In this document: positions 34,430-46,729 of the stretch, piece by piece
Layout of the letters: each line of letters opens with the position of its first letter
Position numbering within the stretch: the first letter of the stretch is position 1
NCBI GenBank assembly: GCA_023213395.1
Contig: CM041465.1
Location: 44,895,741 to 44,959,740 of the forward strand
Source: Cycas panzhihuaensis
Lineage: Eukaryota; Cycadophyta
Length of the DNA: 64,000 bases
Reading direction: 5' to 3'
Program-made: the position numbers and the translations under genes
The notes under the pieces: model-generated
The model's database searches: none
Seen by the model: only the letters and a program-made list of their open reading frames with translations
Told to the model about the DNA's origin: nothing

Positions 34430-37400
34430 GCCCAATGTGTACGACTCACAAATTATCTCTGAACTTCTTGAATTTGATCTTTCCCAAAGTCTTTGTAAAA
34501 ATATCTACTGTTTAATTTTTGGTGCTATAATAAGTCAACTCTATCTCATCTGCTTGTATAAGTTCCTAAATAAAGTGGGGTTGAGTCTTAATATATTTTG
34601 TTCTGCCATAGAAAACTAGACTTTTTCCCATTTGGATAGTTCTTTGATTGTCACACTAAATTCTAGTGAAACCTTGTTATTTAATCTAAAAATCCTTTAA
34701 CATTCTTCTTAACCATATTGATTCACAAGCTCCTAAAATTGAAGCTTTATATTCTGCCTTAGCTATGGATAAGGAAATGATATTTTACTTCTTTATACTC
34801 CAAGCTACTGCTATTGATCCCATACCGAATACATAACCTGTGGTAGAATTTCTATCATCAACATCACCTACCCAATCTAGATCTGTGTAACCAATTAACT
34901 GAAATTTAGATGTGGATTTGTAATATAACCTAAAATCTAGAGTTCTTTTAAGGTATTTAAGGATTATTTTAGCATCTTGCCAATGAGATGTCTTTGGATC
35001 TTGCATAAACCTAGACACAACACTGACTGAATATGTTATATCTAGTCAAGTAGATGTTAAATATATTAGGTTGCCAATGAGCTATCTTTAGAGAGTGGGA
35101 TCAACTGAAGCTGAGTCATATGTATTAGAAAGTTTGATTCTAATTTCTGCTGGTATTATCAATGATTTACACTTTGTCATTCTAAATCTTTGTAGTAGAT
35201 CCAATATATATTTACGTTGAGAGATAAAGATTCCTTGTTTGTCCTGTCAGACTTCCAATCCTAAGAAGTAATGCATGAGGCCTAAGTTTGTCATCTTAAA
35301 TTCTTTACATATAGTATCTTTAAACTGATGTAAAAGATGGGAGTTGTTTCTGGTATATATTAAATCATCCACATAAAAACCTACAATCAATATCAAATTT
35401 TCCTTAATTTGAGTATATAGATTTGGATCTGCTTGAGATTTTTCAAACCCTTGATCCCTAAAATACTTGTCTATGCGGGAATACCAAGCCCTAGGTGCTT
35501 GTTTTAGACCATATAGTATCTTCTTTAACTTGTACACTTTGTTTTCTTCCCCCTTGACTTCAAAACTGAGGGGTTGAATGACATAGATGTCTTCTTTGAC
35601 ATAACCATTTAAGAAAACACTTTTCACATCTATTTGATAAAGTTTTCAACCTATTTGGGTGGCTAAACTTATCATCATGTGAACAGATTCTATTCTAATG
35701 ACTAGGGCAAATGTTTCTGTATAGTCTATGCCTTCTCTTTGGGCATATCCTTTTGCAACCAATCGAGCTTTATATTTATCGATGGAGCCGTCAGAGTGGA
35801 ACTTGATCTTATATACCCATTTGGTGCCAATAACTTTATTCTTTGGTGGTAAGTCTATGAGTTCCTAAGTATCATTCTTAATAATAGATTTATATTCCTC
35901 TTTCATGGATTTCTACTAACATTTATATTGATTAGCCTCATTAAAGGTTTGGGGCTTATGAATTTCGAGTACCTTGCTCATTAGGACAAAGTTTACTGTA
36001 TTGCAAAGTTTACTCTATTGTTGTCTAATATATTTCCCAAGTCATGGTTGCGATGAGCCCATTTAGGTAGATGTTGTGGTAAAGGTTGAGATGACGTTCC
36101 TTCCTTAGTGGGTTTCTGAATATTTCTCCACATATGAAGTACATATTTAGACTTACTTGATGTGTCAAATTTGATGGTAATCTCCTTCTGTTTTTCTTGA
36201 TTATCTTGGTAGTAGGTGTCTTCTTGAAATTTGACATCTCTACTTACTATAACTTTTCTTGATTTTGGATCATAGACTTTGTAGGATTTAGAAGATTCAC
36301 TATAGCTAATAAAAATACATTTAACACTATGGTCATCTAACTTTATTCTTCTTTGATCAGGAATACAGGTATATGCTAGACATCTAAATACCCTAAGATG
36401 ATGTATATTTGGTTTATAACTGGTCCATACTTCTTCTAGAGTTTTCCACTTTATCACTTTGGCAAAACATATGTTGAGTAGGTAAACGACTGTATGAACT
36501 ACTTCAGCCCAAAATTCATGGCCCAAGTTTTTATCTTTAAGCATATATTGTGCCATTTCAATAATAGTTCTATTTTTTCTTTCCACTACACCATTTTGTT
36601 GTGGGATGTAGGGGTTGGTAAATTGTCTCTTAATCCCATGGCAGATACAATAATCTTTAAAAGTATTAGATATAAACTCTCCCCTATTATATAATCTTAG
36701 AGAAAGGATATGATATCCACTTTATTTCTCAACAAAGGTTTTGAAATCAATAAAGTGGTCAAAAACATCAGATTTATATTTTAGAAAGAAAACTCATGTC
36801 TTTCTTATGAAGTCATCAATAAATGTGAGAAAATACTTTGCACCTGCTAAGGAGGGAGTAGTCATTGGTCCATAAATATCTGTGTATACTAGTTGAAGAG
36901 GGGAAGATGCTTGATAGCTAAAAATTGGAAAGCTTTCTCTATGTTGTTTGCCAAGAAGGCATCCCTCACATAACTTTTTATTAACATCAATAGGTGGTAA
37001 ACGATTAACTATATTTAGCCTTTTTATAAGAGCCAAGATGTTGTAGTTAAGGTGACCAAACCGTCTATGCCACAAATCACTATCTATTATAGTTGAAGTT
37101 CTGAGGGCATAGGTATCTGAAGGGGTGAGGATAAGCTTAAATAAACAATCTTTGGTCATTATACCTTTGGCAACAATAGCTTCATTTTTCCTTTTGTCTT
37201 TGATGACACATTCACCATTGTCAAAAATCACCTTATAATCTTGTCCCATCATCTGTCCTACCAATAGAAAGTTCTTCCTTAGGGCAAGGATGTATAAGAC
37301 ATCATCTAAGTATCTATATTCACCAATATCAGTCAACAAGGCTATGTTACCTTTCCCAACTGATTCATGAGAAGTATTGTCTTTAAACATGATTGGCCCT

Positions 37401-37875
37401 TTTCTATTTTTATCCAAGGTTTGAAATAAATGTTCTTTATGGGTCATGTAGGTTGAGCAACCTGAATCAATATACCCACTATCATCCTCTTCTTCCTTAG
37501 AAAAAAATTTGGATAGAAATAGCCTGCTATTAACCTTTGATTCTGATGAATTTGAAGTATGTCCTCTAAATGGTGGTCCATGTTTTAAAAAATATTTATC
37601 TTCAATGTGACTATTTCTATGACAATAAGTACAATATAATGGATCTTTTCTCTCATAACTTAGGCTTTGACTTCTTGGTTAAGAATGATCAATATTGAAA
37701 GATCTCCCCCTTTCCTCATAAGATTGAGGAGGATTGTTTCTTAGTCGGTTGTCATGATATTCCTGAGTTGATCTTAGAGGCTGAGAATTCTTGTGACAAT
37801 GTGGATATCAAGGATGATTCTCAACTTGTCTCATTTGATTGGGATTTCTTGGAGGATTTTCATGTTGTTGGGATT
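34430..37875 (-). pseudogene. copia C gag C-terminus and pol (PR, INT, RT, RNase H), degenerate
   Basis: Minus-strand order: CCHC knuckle near 37615-37650 (CTYCHRNSHIEDKY, last Cys lost); protease D-S-G-C near 37460-37480; gag-pre-integrase HHCC about 37010-37070 and 36960; integrase core YTDIYGPM near 36880 and MERKNRTIIEM at 36560-36586; RT with KSVFLNGYVKEDIYV at 35620 and the YVDD box near 35370; RNase H 34740-35018 (TDLDW, DRNSTTGYVF). Stops and frame breaks at several places, for example near 36600-36790 and 35640. Continues on the other side of gypsy 4 at 46730. Confidence 0.9.
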
Positions 37876-38248
37876 TGAGACGTTTCTTCTCACCAATACT
37901 CTTGAGATAGCAGAGAATTTGACAATCGCAATAATGTCTTCTTATCCAATAGAGCAAACAAGCTAACCAAGAGTTTCACAGGAACACCAGAGCGCTAAAT
38001 GATCACCAATAAATAGAAAGTACCACAGTACAATCTTTATAAGAATGCTTTATCAAGATAACCATCATTTACAATTTATGACCTTTATATAAACAAAATA
38101 GGGTCTTATAGATGTAATCCTATTGGGGCCTAAGCAGCCTTACATTCTATTGGGTGACAACACCCATACATACTATTGGCCCGTTAGATGGCACATGCAT
38201 ACAGTTCCATAGTGGTTTATATAACTTAGTCAGATAAGTTATGTAATA
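37876..38248 (-). repeat. gypsy 4 3' LTR
   Basis: Minus strand starts TATTACATAAC (TG decayed to TA) and ends CGTCTCA. Terminal palindrome arms TTACATAACTTA/TAAGTTAT partly kept. Confidence 0.92.
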
Positions 38249-38262
38249 AGTCCTCTCCCCTA
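38249..38262 (-). other. gypsy 4 polypurine tract
   Basis: Minus strand TAGGGGAGAGGACT between the pol stop and the 3' LTR, as in gypsy 1 and 2. Confidence 0.85.
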
Positions 38263-41200
38263 AGATGCCGAGCCCTTGAGGCATGTGAGATGTGGGTGCT
38301 TTTTGACAAACTCATCAGACTCCCAAGTTGCTTTATCGGAGGTATAGCCTGTCCACTGTATCAAATATTCTGAAATAGACCAATTCCAGAGACGCCATTG
38401 TCTGGTAGCCAAGATATGTTCTAGAGGTACGAACAAGGTTTACTCTTCATCCAAAGTTGGAAGGGTTATTTGGGGAGTATGGGTTTTGCTTAGACACTTC
38501 TGAAGATAGGAGACATAAAAAATATTATAGATGTTTATGGTGGGGGGAAGGTCAAGAGCATATGCAACTTCACCAATATGTTTAAGGACTTTATAGGGGC
38601 CATAATACTGAGGGATAAGTTTCTGGTTCTTATGATGGTGAAGGGATTGTTGCATATAAGGTTGGAGATGAAGAAATACCAGATCCCCAATGTTGAAGGA
38701 GCGATCAGAGCGGTGGTGGTCTACTAATTATTTCATTCAATTTTGGGCCATGGATAGGTTTTGTTTAAGGGTGTGGAGAATTTGGTCCATATGTTATAAT
38801 TTTTATTACACTATTGCCGTATGGAGGTTGGTAGCTAAGGTGTGGTGGGACAATGGGGGATACCTATAAAGAGAAAAAAATGGGGACATTCCAATGGTTG
38901 AATGGTGTGAGGAGTTGTACTAATACTCACCTAGAGCTAGCCATGATGTCCATTTAGACTGGTGGTCACATGAAAAGCAACATAAGTAGGTCTCCAGAGT
39001 TTTGTTAAGGACCTCAAACTAGCCATCGATCTATGGATGGTATGCAAAACTCATGTTAAATGATGCACCTGATGTGCAGAATAGGTCTTGCCAAAAGGAG
39101 CTACTGAATTTAGGGTCACGATTGCATACAATAGTGGATGGAAAACCATGCAAATGAAATATTATCTAGATGTAGATATCAGTGATCCGTGGGGCTTTAT
39201 AGGTTGTGTGGACGTATAAGAAGTGGGCATATTTTGTCAACCGATTTATGACTACTAAAATGGAGTTAGATCCATCAGATGCTGGTAGGCCCATTATAAA
39301 GTCCATGGTAATATCTTTCCATTTACCTTGTGGGATGTGCAATGGTTGAAGGAGGCCCATGTGGGGTTTTGTATTAGCTTTGTTACATTGGCATGTATCA
39401 CATTTTGAGACAAAGGTAAGGATGGTGGATTTTATTTCTAGCCAAAATAAGTTAGAACGAATCCTATGGTAAGTTTTATCAAAACTAGAGTGGTTGCCAA
39501 GAGGAGAAGAATGATATTCTGATAAAATCTACGGGATAAAAGTTGAGAGGGGATGTATGAATATGCGATTTTGGTATAAGAGAAGATTATTATGGATGGA
39601 TCAATCCTTATGAGTGTGGACCTTATTGGCCCAATGCGTAAAATCATGTTGGTTTTGGTTAGCCATGGCTAAATCCTGTAGCCATGTCGACTGTGGAGAG
39701 GAAATGGCATAAATGGTAGGGTCCTCCGTATGACTGGTGTTATCGCCAAGTGTAGGTGAAGGTAACCTCGAGAGAGCATCTGCCACAATGTTATCTTTCC
39801 CCTTTTTATATGTGATTATAAAATAAAAAACTTGGAGGTGGTCGACCCATTTCGCCTGCTCTTCTGAGAGGACTGGTTGATCTAGTAAACGACAAAGGTT
39901 ATGATGATAAGTGAGGATAGAGAATTTAGAACCAAGTAGATACTGTCACCACTTGTCAACAACATGGAGGATGGCCCGCATTTCTTTTTGATATGTAGAG
40001 ATCTTTGAGTTTTCGACTTTTAAAGGTAATGGGATAGAAGTCTTGAATTAAGACCGCACCCAATCCAAACCCAGAGGCATCACATTCTAATTGGAAAGGC
40101 CGAGAAAAGTCAAGGGAGGCCAAGACTAGGGTGGTTGTCATGACCTCATTTAAATGGAGGAAGGCCTCATTAGCTGAGGGGGACCACTGGAATGAATCCT
40201 TCCAAAGTAAGTGGGTTAAGGGAGTGGTTAAGGTGGCATAATTTTGAATGAACCAACAATAGAATTTGGTAAGTCCTAGGAAAGCCCGTAATTGGGTTAG
40301 GGTTTTTGGGGTTGGCCAATTAGTGATGATAGAGATTTTATCAGGATCCACCCAAACCCCTGTAAAGGATATAATATGCCCAAGATATTATAATTTAGAT
40401 TTCCCAAATTCACATTTGGAGAGCTTAGTATACAATTTATTCTCAGCTAGGATTTGAAAGACTATTTCTAGATGTGGGATGTGGGCTGACATGTTGGAGC
40501 TATAGATAAGAATATCATCAAAGAAGATGATGACAAATTTTCATAAGTATGGGGAAAAGATCTTGTTCATGAGGGCCTGAAAGGTGGCCAGAGCATTACA
40601 TAGGCCAAAGGGCATGCCCTGGAACTCAAAGTGGCCATGGTGGATTCAAAAAGCTATTTTATGTTGATCCTTTGGCAAGATAGGGATTTGGTAGTATCCA
40701 GACTGTAAATCAAGCTTGGTGAAATTTATAGCACCATGGATTTCATCTAACATGTCATCGATTCGTGGTGTGGGAAACTCATTTTTTATGGTGATTTTAT
40801 TGAACACATAATAGTCAACACAAAGTCAGAAAGAGCCATCCTTCTTGTGAACTAAGATGATGGGTGCCACATACAGGCTTTTACTAGGTTGGATGATACC
40901 CATGTCTAACAATTCTCACATGATTTTTTTTATTTTATTTTTTTGGAAATAGGAATTTCTATATGGTCGAAGGCTTATTAGGTTGTGCAAACTTTGTAAC
41001 TCAATAGTATGGTAAAAGCCTCAATCAGGTGGGGGGCTAGCATGTGACAGAGCAAATACATATTAGTATCGATCTAATACTTGCTGCATATCAGGGTGGA
41101 TACCTGAGGGGGCCTAGATATGGTTAAGACAAATGATGTATCTGATGTTACCATTGAGTTGATGGTGCATTCCTAAGGGTGAGATTACTTTGTTTAGGGG

Positions 41201-42769
41201 GGTTTACATCCCATAAAGTTTATGAGAGTAGCCCATGTGATCTTTGAACATAATGAAGGGGGTCTTGGGTGAGTTATTGGTGCTATAAGTCCCTAGAGTT
41301 TAGATCCATTATATGCCAAGAATTGCATCTGACTGACCTATGGACATGTCATAAAAATTAGAGACAAGGGTATATGAGCCAATGTGGACCGTGAGGTTTT
41401 TTATTGTTCCCACACAATGGAGTGTGTGATGACTAGGTAAGGAGTAAGTGAAGTCAGTTTTAGGTTCTATGTAAAGATTCAATTGGCAGGCAATAGAGAT
41501 GTTGATAAAATTTAGTGACATGCCACTGTCGATGAAAATGCTAATTGGGGTTTTCCTAAGTATTCCTTTGACTCGAAGTGGTTCAGGACATGCATTGGAG
41601 ATAACTATGGACAAGGAAAGTTCAGGCTTAGGGTTTGGGAGTAACTCATCTGCAGGGTGGTCTTGGGGTTCATCATCATATTCGTACTCAGTCTTAGGGT
41701 CATCATCCGAGGGTGAGTCTAGGTCAATTATGAAGACCATCTTCATAGCTCTGCATATTCTATTATGAACATTGGTCCATTTTTTAGAATATTGCATACA
41801 TAGATCAGCTTCCTGACGATGTTGTGCCTCTGTAGGAGTGATGTGGATGGACTTCGATGATGATTCCTCAGTGTGCTGCTCGAGAGATATAGCTGGTATG
41901 TCCTCTAATCGTGGGCGTAATCGTGGTTTATGGGACCAGGTCGTATCATCCTGTCAGGATTGTGAAAACCATGTGGAGTCTCGTTTGAATGGAGGAGATC
42001 TTTCTGCAGCAAATTTTGCTTCTATTGCTTTATCCATATTAATTGCATCCTTTAGAGTGGATAGGGAGACTGTCTTCAAGCACATTTGGATACATTCTTT
42101 AAGTCCAGACATGTACGTATCTATCTCTATCTGTTTATCAAGTTGTTAATTAACCTGATTACATAAAGATTGGAACTCATCCATGTAAACTTCGATAAAG
42201 GATACTTGCTTCAAACATGTTAGCTATGTAGAAAAAGATTGATTCTAAGTGTCTTCATACTACTTAAGAAAACATATAGAGAAGTGCACCCAAGATTGGC
42301 TAGAGGGGTACTCCCATTTCCATCATTGGAACCAATGATGTGCCTTCCCATCTAAGTGAATGGAAGTAAATATAAGTTGCTCATTCACTAACATTGGATT
42401 GAGTGTAAAGTAAGACTCTAATTTGCTAATCCAACTTTGTGCACTATCCCTATTGAGATCAGGATCAAATGTGGGTATGTTAATCTTATGATGGAATGGT
42501 TGTTGCTAATGTGGAGGTGGAGGCATGATTTGTTGATATGTAGGGCCAACTGGTGGTGGAGGAGAGACATTATTCAACCTATTAATTACATCTTGGACAT
42601 CAGCATGAGATGCTAGGTTTTACAATTTTGAGCTAAAATTTCGGTACATGGTAGTTACTTCATTTTTAACCTCCTCGCGTACGTGGCTGAGATCATCTAT
42701 TTTATCATTAATTCTGTGGATTTCGATCTCGAGTCTTGAGATTTTATCACTGTTGTGTTGATGAGCCAT
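38260..42769 (-). pseudogene. gypsy 4 gag-pol with chromodomain, degenerate
   Basis: Start ATG at 42769 (MAHQHNSDKISRLEIEIHRI). Gag capsid-like region about 42100-42500. Knuckle-like segment near 41740-41810. Protease with the intact-looking D-S-G-M-S-L-N-F near 41520. RT about 40300-41050, RNase H about 39830-40160, integrase about 38900-39560 (MDFIMGLP near 39300), chromodomain remnant about 38270-38390. Stop at 38260-38262. Better preserved in gag and protease than gypsy 1 and 2, but stops remain, for example in the integrase around 39020. Confidence 0.9.
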
Positions 42770-43132
42770 GGAGAAAGGGCGTAAAGAGGCGGGAATAAGT
42801 AGAAAGAAGGGGATGAAGTGGGAAAGATCAAGGAAGAACGAGACATAAGAAAAATGAGGTTGTTAAGGGAAAGAGAGGGGGTGAATAGGGAGATTGTGGG
42901 GTATCTATAGCCTATTGACCCCTAAGAAAGTTACATAAATAAGACATCAAGTTCTTTCAATAGTGCGAAAAGCTTGTTCAACTGGGGCATGTGAAGTGTA
43001 GGTGGGGGGGGGGTGGGGTGGGACCCACCGGTGACTAGGTACTAAAAATTATGAAAATTTACAGTATATACCAACTTAGTGCAAATTGACTAGTACGATG
43101 TGTTGATCAAAATGAGGTACATACCTGTAAGG
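42770..43132 (-). other. gypsy 4 leader, gag-proximal part
   Basis: Matches the gypsy 2 leader from about 18727 to 19085 in reverse complement, up to 'ctgtaaggg' at 43125-43132, where homology stops and the nested fragment begins. A G-rich run lies at 43003-43020. Confidence 0.7.
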
Positions 43133-44539
43133 GTAAATATTCTTACTAAATTAAGTGGAATTTTTTTTTTTTTATAAGTATAAATATAAGCAAAATGTGA
43201 ACCCAACGATACTGACCGTTGTGAAAACGAGTTCCTAGAAATCGAGTTTTAGTGAATCAAAGTTATAGGCCTCGTTTTGAGGCTAAACAGGAACAGGGGG
43301 TTAAAATGCTAACAAAATACTTATAGAATGTTGTAAGGTGATCAAATATTGTTTATAAAATTATTCAATGTACTTTCAATTGAAATTTTTTGAAAAAATA
43401 TATTAAAAAATGTGTAAAAATAGTATATTTGAGGTAATAAAGTATCTCTTCTTTGAATGATTTAAAAATTAGTAAAAATATGTCAAAATGTATAAAACAT
43501 TATGTCAAATCGAAGAGAATTGAGTCAGCTTCCCAACAAAACTAACGAAATTAAAATCTGATACAAAATAAAAAAGTTATAGCAAAAATGGTAACATGTA
43601 TCTTTATGTAAAAATGTTAAGAATCAGGCTAAAAACAACTAAATTCCCACTTTTAGCGATTAAAATACTAATGAAAATGAATTCAAAAAATTAAAATAAG
43701 AAGTGGGTATTGAAGTTTGTAGAATGTGGATCACTATAGAAGAAATCTAGGCAGAAAATAATTTACCAGTAATAAATTACAGTCGGTTCTAAAAGTGATT
43801 TTGTTAAAAGTGTGAAAAAGGCTGAAAATTTGAATGTCTAACGTTAAATTGGCCGAAATAGGGTCAAATCAGCACTAAATTGGTCATATAACCAGTCAAA
43901 ATTGGTGTACAAAAAATTTCTAAAACTGATGCTCTAACAAAGAGTTATGGTAAAAAAACGCCAATAACCTTATAAAAAATGAAAAATAAAAAGAAAAAAG
44001 AATGAAACATTTTATAAAAAAATGAAATCACTACTTTTTAAAGTGACAAATGGTCACGTGATAGTAAAATGAGACCGGGGGCTGAGATAAAAGGAGGCTT
44101 AATCCCTTTGAACCCCAAGTTTAAAAATTTATACAATAATGTTGGAGTTTTTTTTCTGTTTACTCTTGGTAAGACAAGTTGAGATAGTCTGGCCTAGAAT
44201 ATATGCCAGGTCTTGTAAAAAAAATATATTAGTAGAAATAAAGAAAGCTATATATAAAGATATAATGAAAGGAAAGCTTTCTTTCTATTGATTCAATAGA
44301 GCACAAATCAACAAAAGAAATTCTAAATATTTTGACAAAAAGAAATAAGTTAAGCAAATATCATACATGTAGGTGTATCTGAAATCTTTTCAAATGTATC
44401 TTGTAGTAGATATATCAGAAATATATATGTAAATCTGAAAATGTAATCGAAAAACCTGGTAGTATAGCCAATTTACAGACTTGTAGCAGGTTAACCCTTA
44501 CATATGAGATCTTCAAACTTTCAAGTGTATTCTTCAACA

Positions 44540-45215
44540 GATAGATCTACTGCATATACTTCTTTGGATAACTGAAAATGCCCCAAAAGTTACAGATATG
44601 CAACTGCTATCTTTTGTAGATGAAATATAGCTTGTAGCTGAAAGAAACTTTTATGAATTTGCACAAATCTATAAAATAACACTGAAATATACTCGTTATA
44701 TCATAAAAATAACTAAATAATGAGTGAATCTATTGAAAAATATAATAAATTTGTTGAAAAACTTGTAGAAAACAAATATCACCAAATGATGAAAAATCGC
44801 AGATCTGAAGTGAGACCTAGTAGATCTGTAAAAAATATTATGTAAATGTTATAGATCTGACCTAAGTATAGCAGATCTATAGCCAAAAATATTACAGATA
44901 TGAATAAATATACTAGAAAATAGTGAAAAAACTTGCTGAAATAAGTAGATCTATAGTAAAAATAATAGATCTGAAGTAACAAATTACAGATCTTTAAAGA
45001 AAACTTGGTAACTTTTGTATGCAGCTGATGCTCTTTTGCAAATCTGTGAAAAATATCAGATAAGTAGACAAAAAACTTGTAAACTGTCAAAATATATGAT
45101 AAATCTATAGATCTGAAGAGAAAATAACTCAAATATGAGAATAAAAACTTGAATGTATATAACTTGCTGCTAAAAATCCTACGTAGATTTGCACAAATCT
45201 AAAAATAGATCTAAG
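44540..45215. repeat. Degenerate array of AGATCT-containing repeats
   Basis: About ten AGATCT hexamers in under 700 bp, most within 'TAGATCTGAAG' or 'CAGATCTGTA' contexts separated by A/T-rich spacers with 'aaaaatat' and 'gaaaaaacttg'. Looks like a decayed tandem repeat in the leader of the nested fragment. Confidence 0.5.
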
Positions 45216-45451
45216 AAATATTTGTTAAACTAAAGATATAGCTCAATAATAATAAAAAATCTGCTAAAATAATATATAAAACTTACTGAAATTTTTTAAA
45301 AAATAAATATAGCTAATATTTCTTTCTTGTAAGAAAATCTACTGTAGAATGTGAGTAAATCTTGATACTCTTATTTAAAAACTTCACTAATGGAGATGCA
45401 GTAGCCCAAAATATGGCTTTTTCGAAAACTTTCACAGATCAGTAATCGCTT

Positions 45452-45463
45452 GCTCTGATACCA
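45452..45463 (-). other. Primer-binding site of the nested copia-type fragment
   Basis: Minus strand TGGTATCAGAGC, a perfect initiator tRNA-Met complement, two bases from the TG/CA-bounded LTR on its right. Confidence 0.8.
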
Positions 45464-45465
45464 AA

Positions 45466-45782
45466 TGAAGGAATAATAATAATCGGAGAACATGGCAGAA
45501 CATATATTAAATAACCATAAACCAATATTGCATCAATACATCAATGTATCATAATCACAATAGCATAAACACATGAAAGTATTATTGTTCAATCCATTGT
45601 AGTAGAAATGACCATTACAAATTTCTCAAATGATGGAGGTAGTGTCTAAAGACACTAGGGTTGCACATCCCTTAATATTTATAGTTTGGGAGAGGAGGGA
45701 AACTCCTCAACTCCTGAATTCAAAATAATAATAAAATAATATTCACTTAACTCAAATGAAACTAACTCAACTTACATTAACA
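45466..45782 (-). repeat. Putative 5' LTR of the nested fragment (317 bp)
   Basis: Minus strand starts TGTTAATGTAAG and ends ATTCCTTCA, next to the primer site. General layout recalls the copia C LTR but the sequence is clearly different. No second copy is visible, so the borders rest on TG/CA ends and the primer site alone. Confidence 0.6.
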
Positions 45783-46341
45783 TGTTGAGCATCACATGTC
45801 TAAATTGAAGATGGTTAGGTGTACAATCCTGGTTAGAAGGTGGGAGTGGAGTGATAACACTTAACTCCAATACTCATTTATACCTGAAGGTACGTGGAAA
45901 CACACTTTCATAGCTAGGTTCTGTCTAGGGCTTGGCTCATGAGTGATACTCTAATCCTTCACGCAAATGACAGGAGGGCCACTATGCGCTTCGCCAGAAC
46001 GACAGATCCTAATGATACCTGGGAAAGGAGGTGGGAGGGAGAAAAAAAGTAACCACCTAGCGATGTTATCTACCCTTAAGATATAATTCAATGCCAGAAT
46101 TAGAAAATATGAATGAAATTAAAACCAGATGAAAGACAAGGGATAAAGTACTAGAGTTACCTGGAAAAAGAATTTCCTCTTTCTCCCAGCTCTTGGACTA
46201 TCCCGATACCGTTCCTCAATCTTTGTGGAGAGAGTACTAAGCGAAGGTCTTTCCTTAATCTCTACTAGGGTAGAGAGAGTACTCTGATAGGGAAAGAAGA
46301 AAATTATGGACTTTTGGGTAGCCTCCCACGATCACGACGCA
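45783..46341 (-). other. gypsy 4 leader, primer-site-proximal part
   Basis: Reverse complement matches gypsy 2 leader 18070-18400 and gypsy 3 leader 51430-51540 (the 'aagccctagacagaacct' segment at about 45926-45943). Non-coding. Confidence 0.7.
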
Positions 46342-46353
46342 GCTCTGATACCA
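46342..46353 (-). other. gypsy 4 primer-binding site (tRNA-iMet)
   Basis: Minus strand TGGTATCAGAGC, two bases from the LTR end. Confidence 0.92.
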
Positions 46354-46355
46354 CT

Positions 46356-46729
46356 TAGGACATTTTTTCTCACCAATACTCTTGAGATAGCAGAGAATTT
46401 GACAATTGCAACAACGTCTTCTTATCCAACAGAGAAAACAAGCTAACTAAGAGTTTCACAGGAACACCAGAGTGCTAAATGATCACCAACAAATAGAAAG
46501 TACCGTAGTACAATTTTTATAAAAATGTTCTATCAAGATAACCATCATTTACAATTTATGACACTTATATAGATAAAATAGGGTCTTATACATGTAATCC
46601 TATTGGCAGTCTAAGCGGCCTTACATTCTATTTGGCGGTAATGGCCATGCATACTATTGGCCTGCTAGATGACATATGCAGACAATTTCTTAGTGGTTTA
46701 CATAACTTAGTCAGATAAGTTATGTAATA
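46356..46729 (-). repeat. gypsy 4 5' LTR
   Basis: 374 bp, minus strand TATTACATAAC...TGTCCTA. Perfect terminal palindrome TTACATAACTTA/TAAGTTATGTAA with a six-base loop at about 46698-46727. Confidence 0.92.

Larger units (their letters stand above)
43133..45782 (-). mobile_element. Nested copia-type fragment (leader plus 5' LTR) inside the gypsy 4 leader
   Basis: Breaks the gypsy 4 leader. Its right end is a putative minus-strand 5' LTR (45466-45782) with an intact tRNA-iMet primer site next to it. Its 43510-44120 part aligns with the copia A and C leaders (for example 'catatgaccagtcaaaat' type sequence near 43885 and 49210). No coding frame and no left LTR were found, so it is a truncated copia-related element or a non-autonomous derivative. 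The left border is approximate. Confidence 0.6.
37876..46729 (-). mobile_element. Ty3/gypsy chromodomain element gypsy 4, nested in copia C gag
   Basis: Minus strand. LTRs 37876-38248 (373 bp) and 46356-46729 (374 bp), same family as gypsy 1 and 2; primer site 46342-46353; polypurine tract 38249-38262. It splits the copia C reading region: the left flank ends 'gttgttggga' and the right flank resumes 'gggtcctccttgcctc', together matching the uninterrupted copia A stretch near 1236-1257. Flanking 5-mers are ggatt and gggtc, compatible with a mutated 5-bp duplication. 8.85 kb long because a copia-type fragment of about 2.65 kb is inserted in its leader. Confidence 0.92.
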
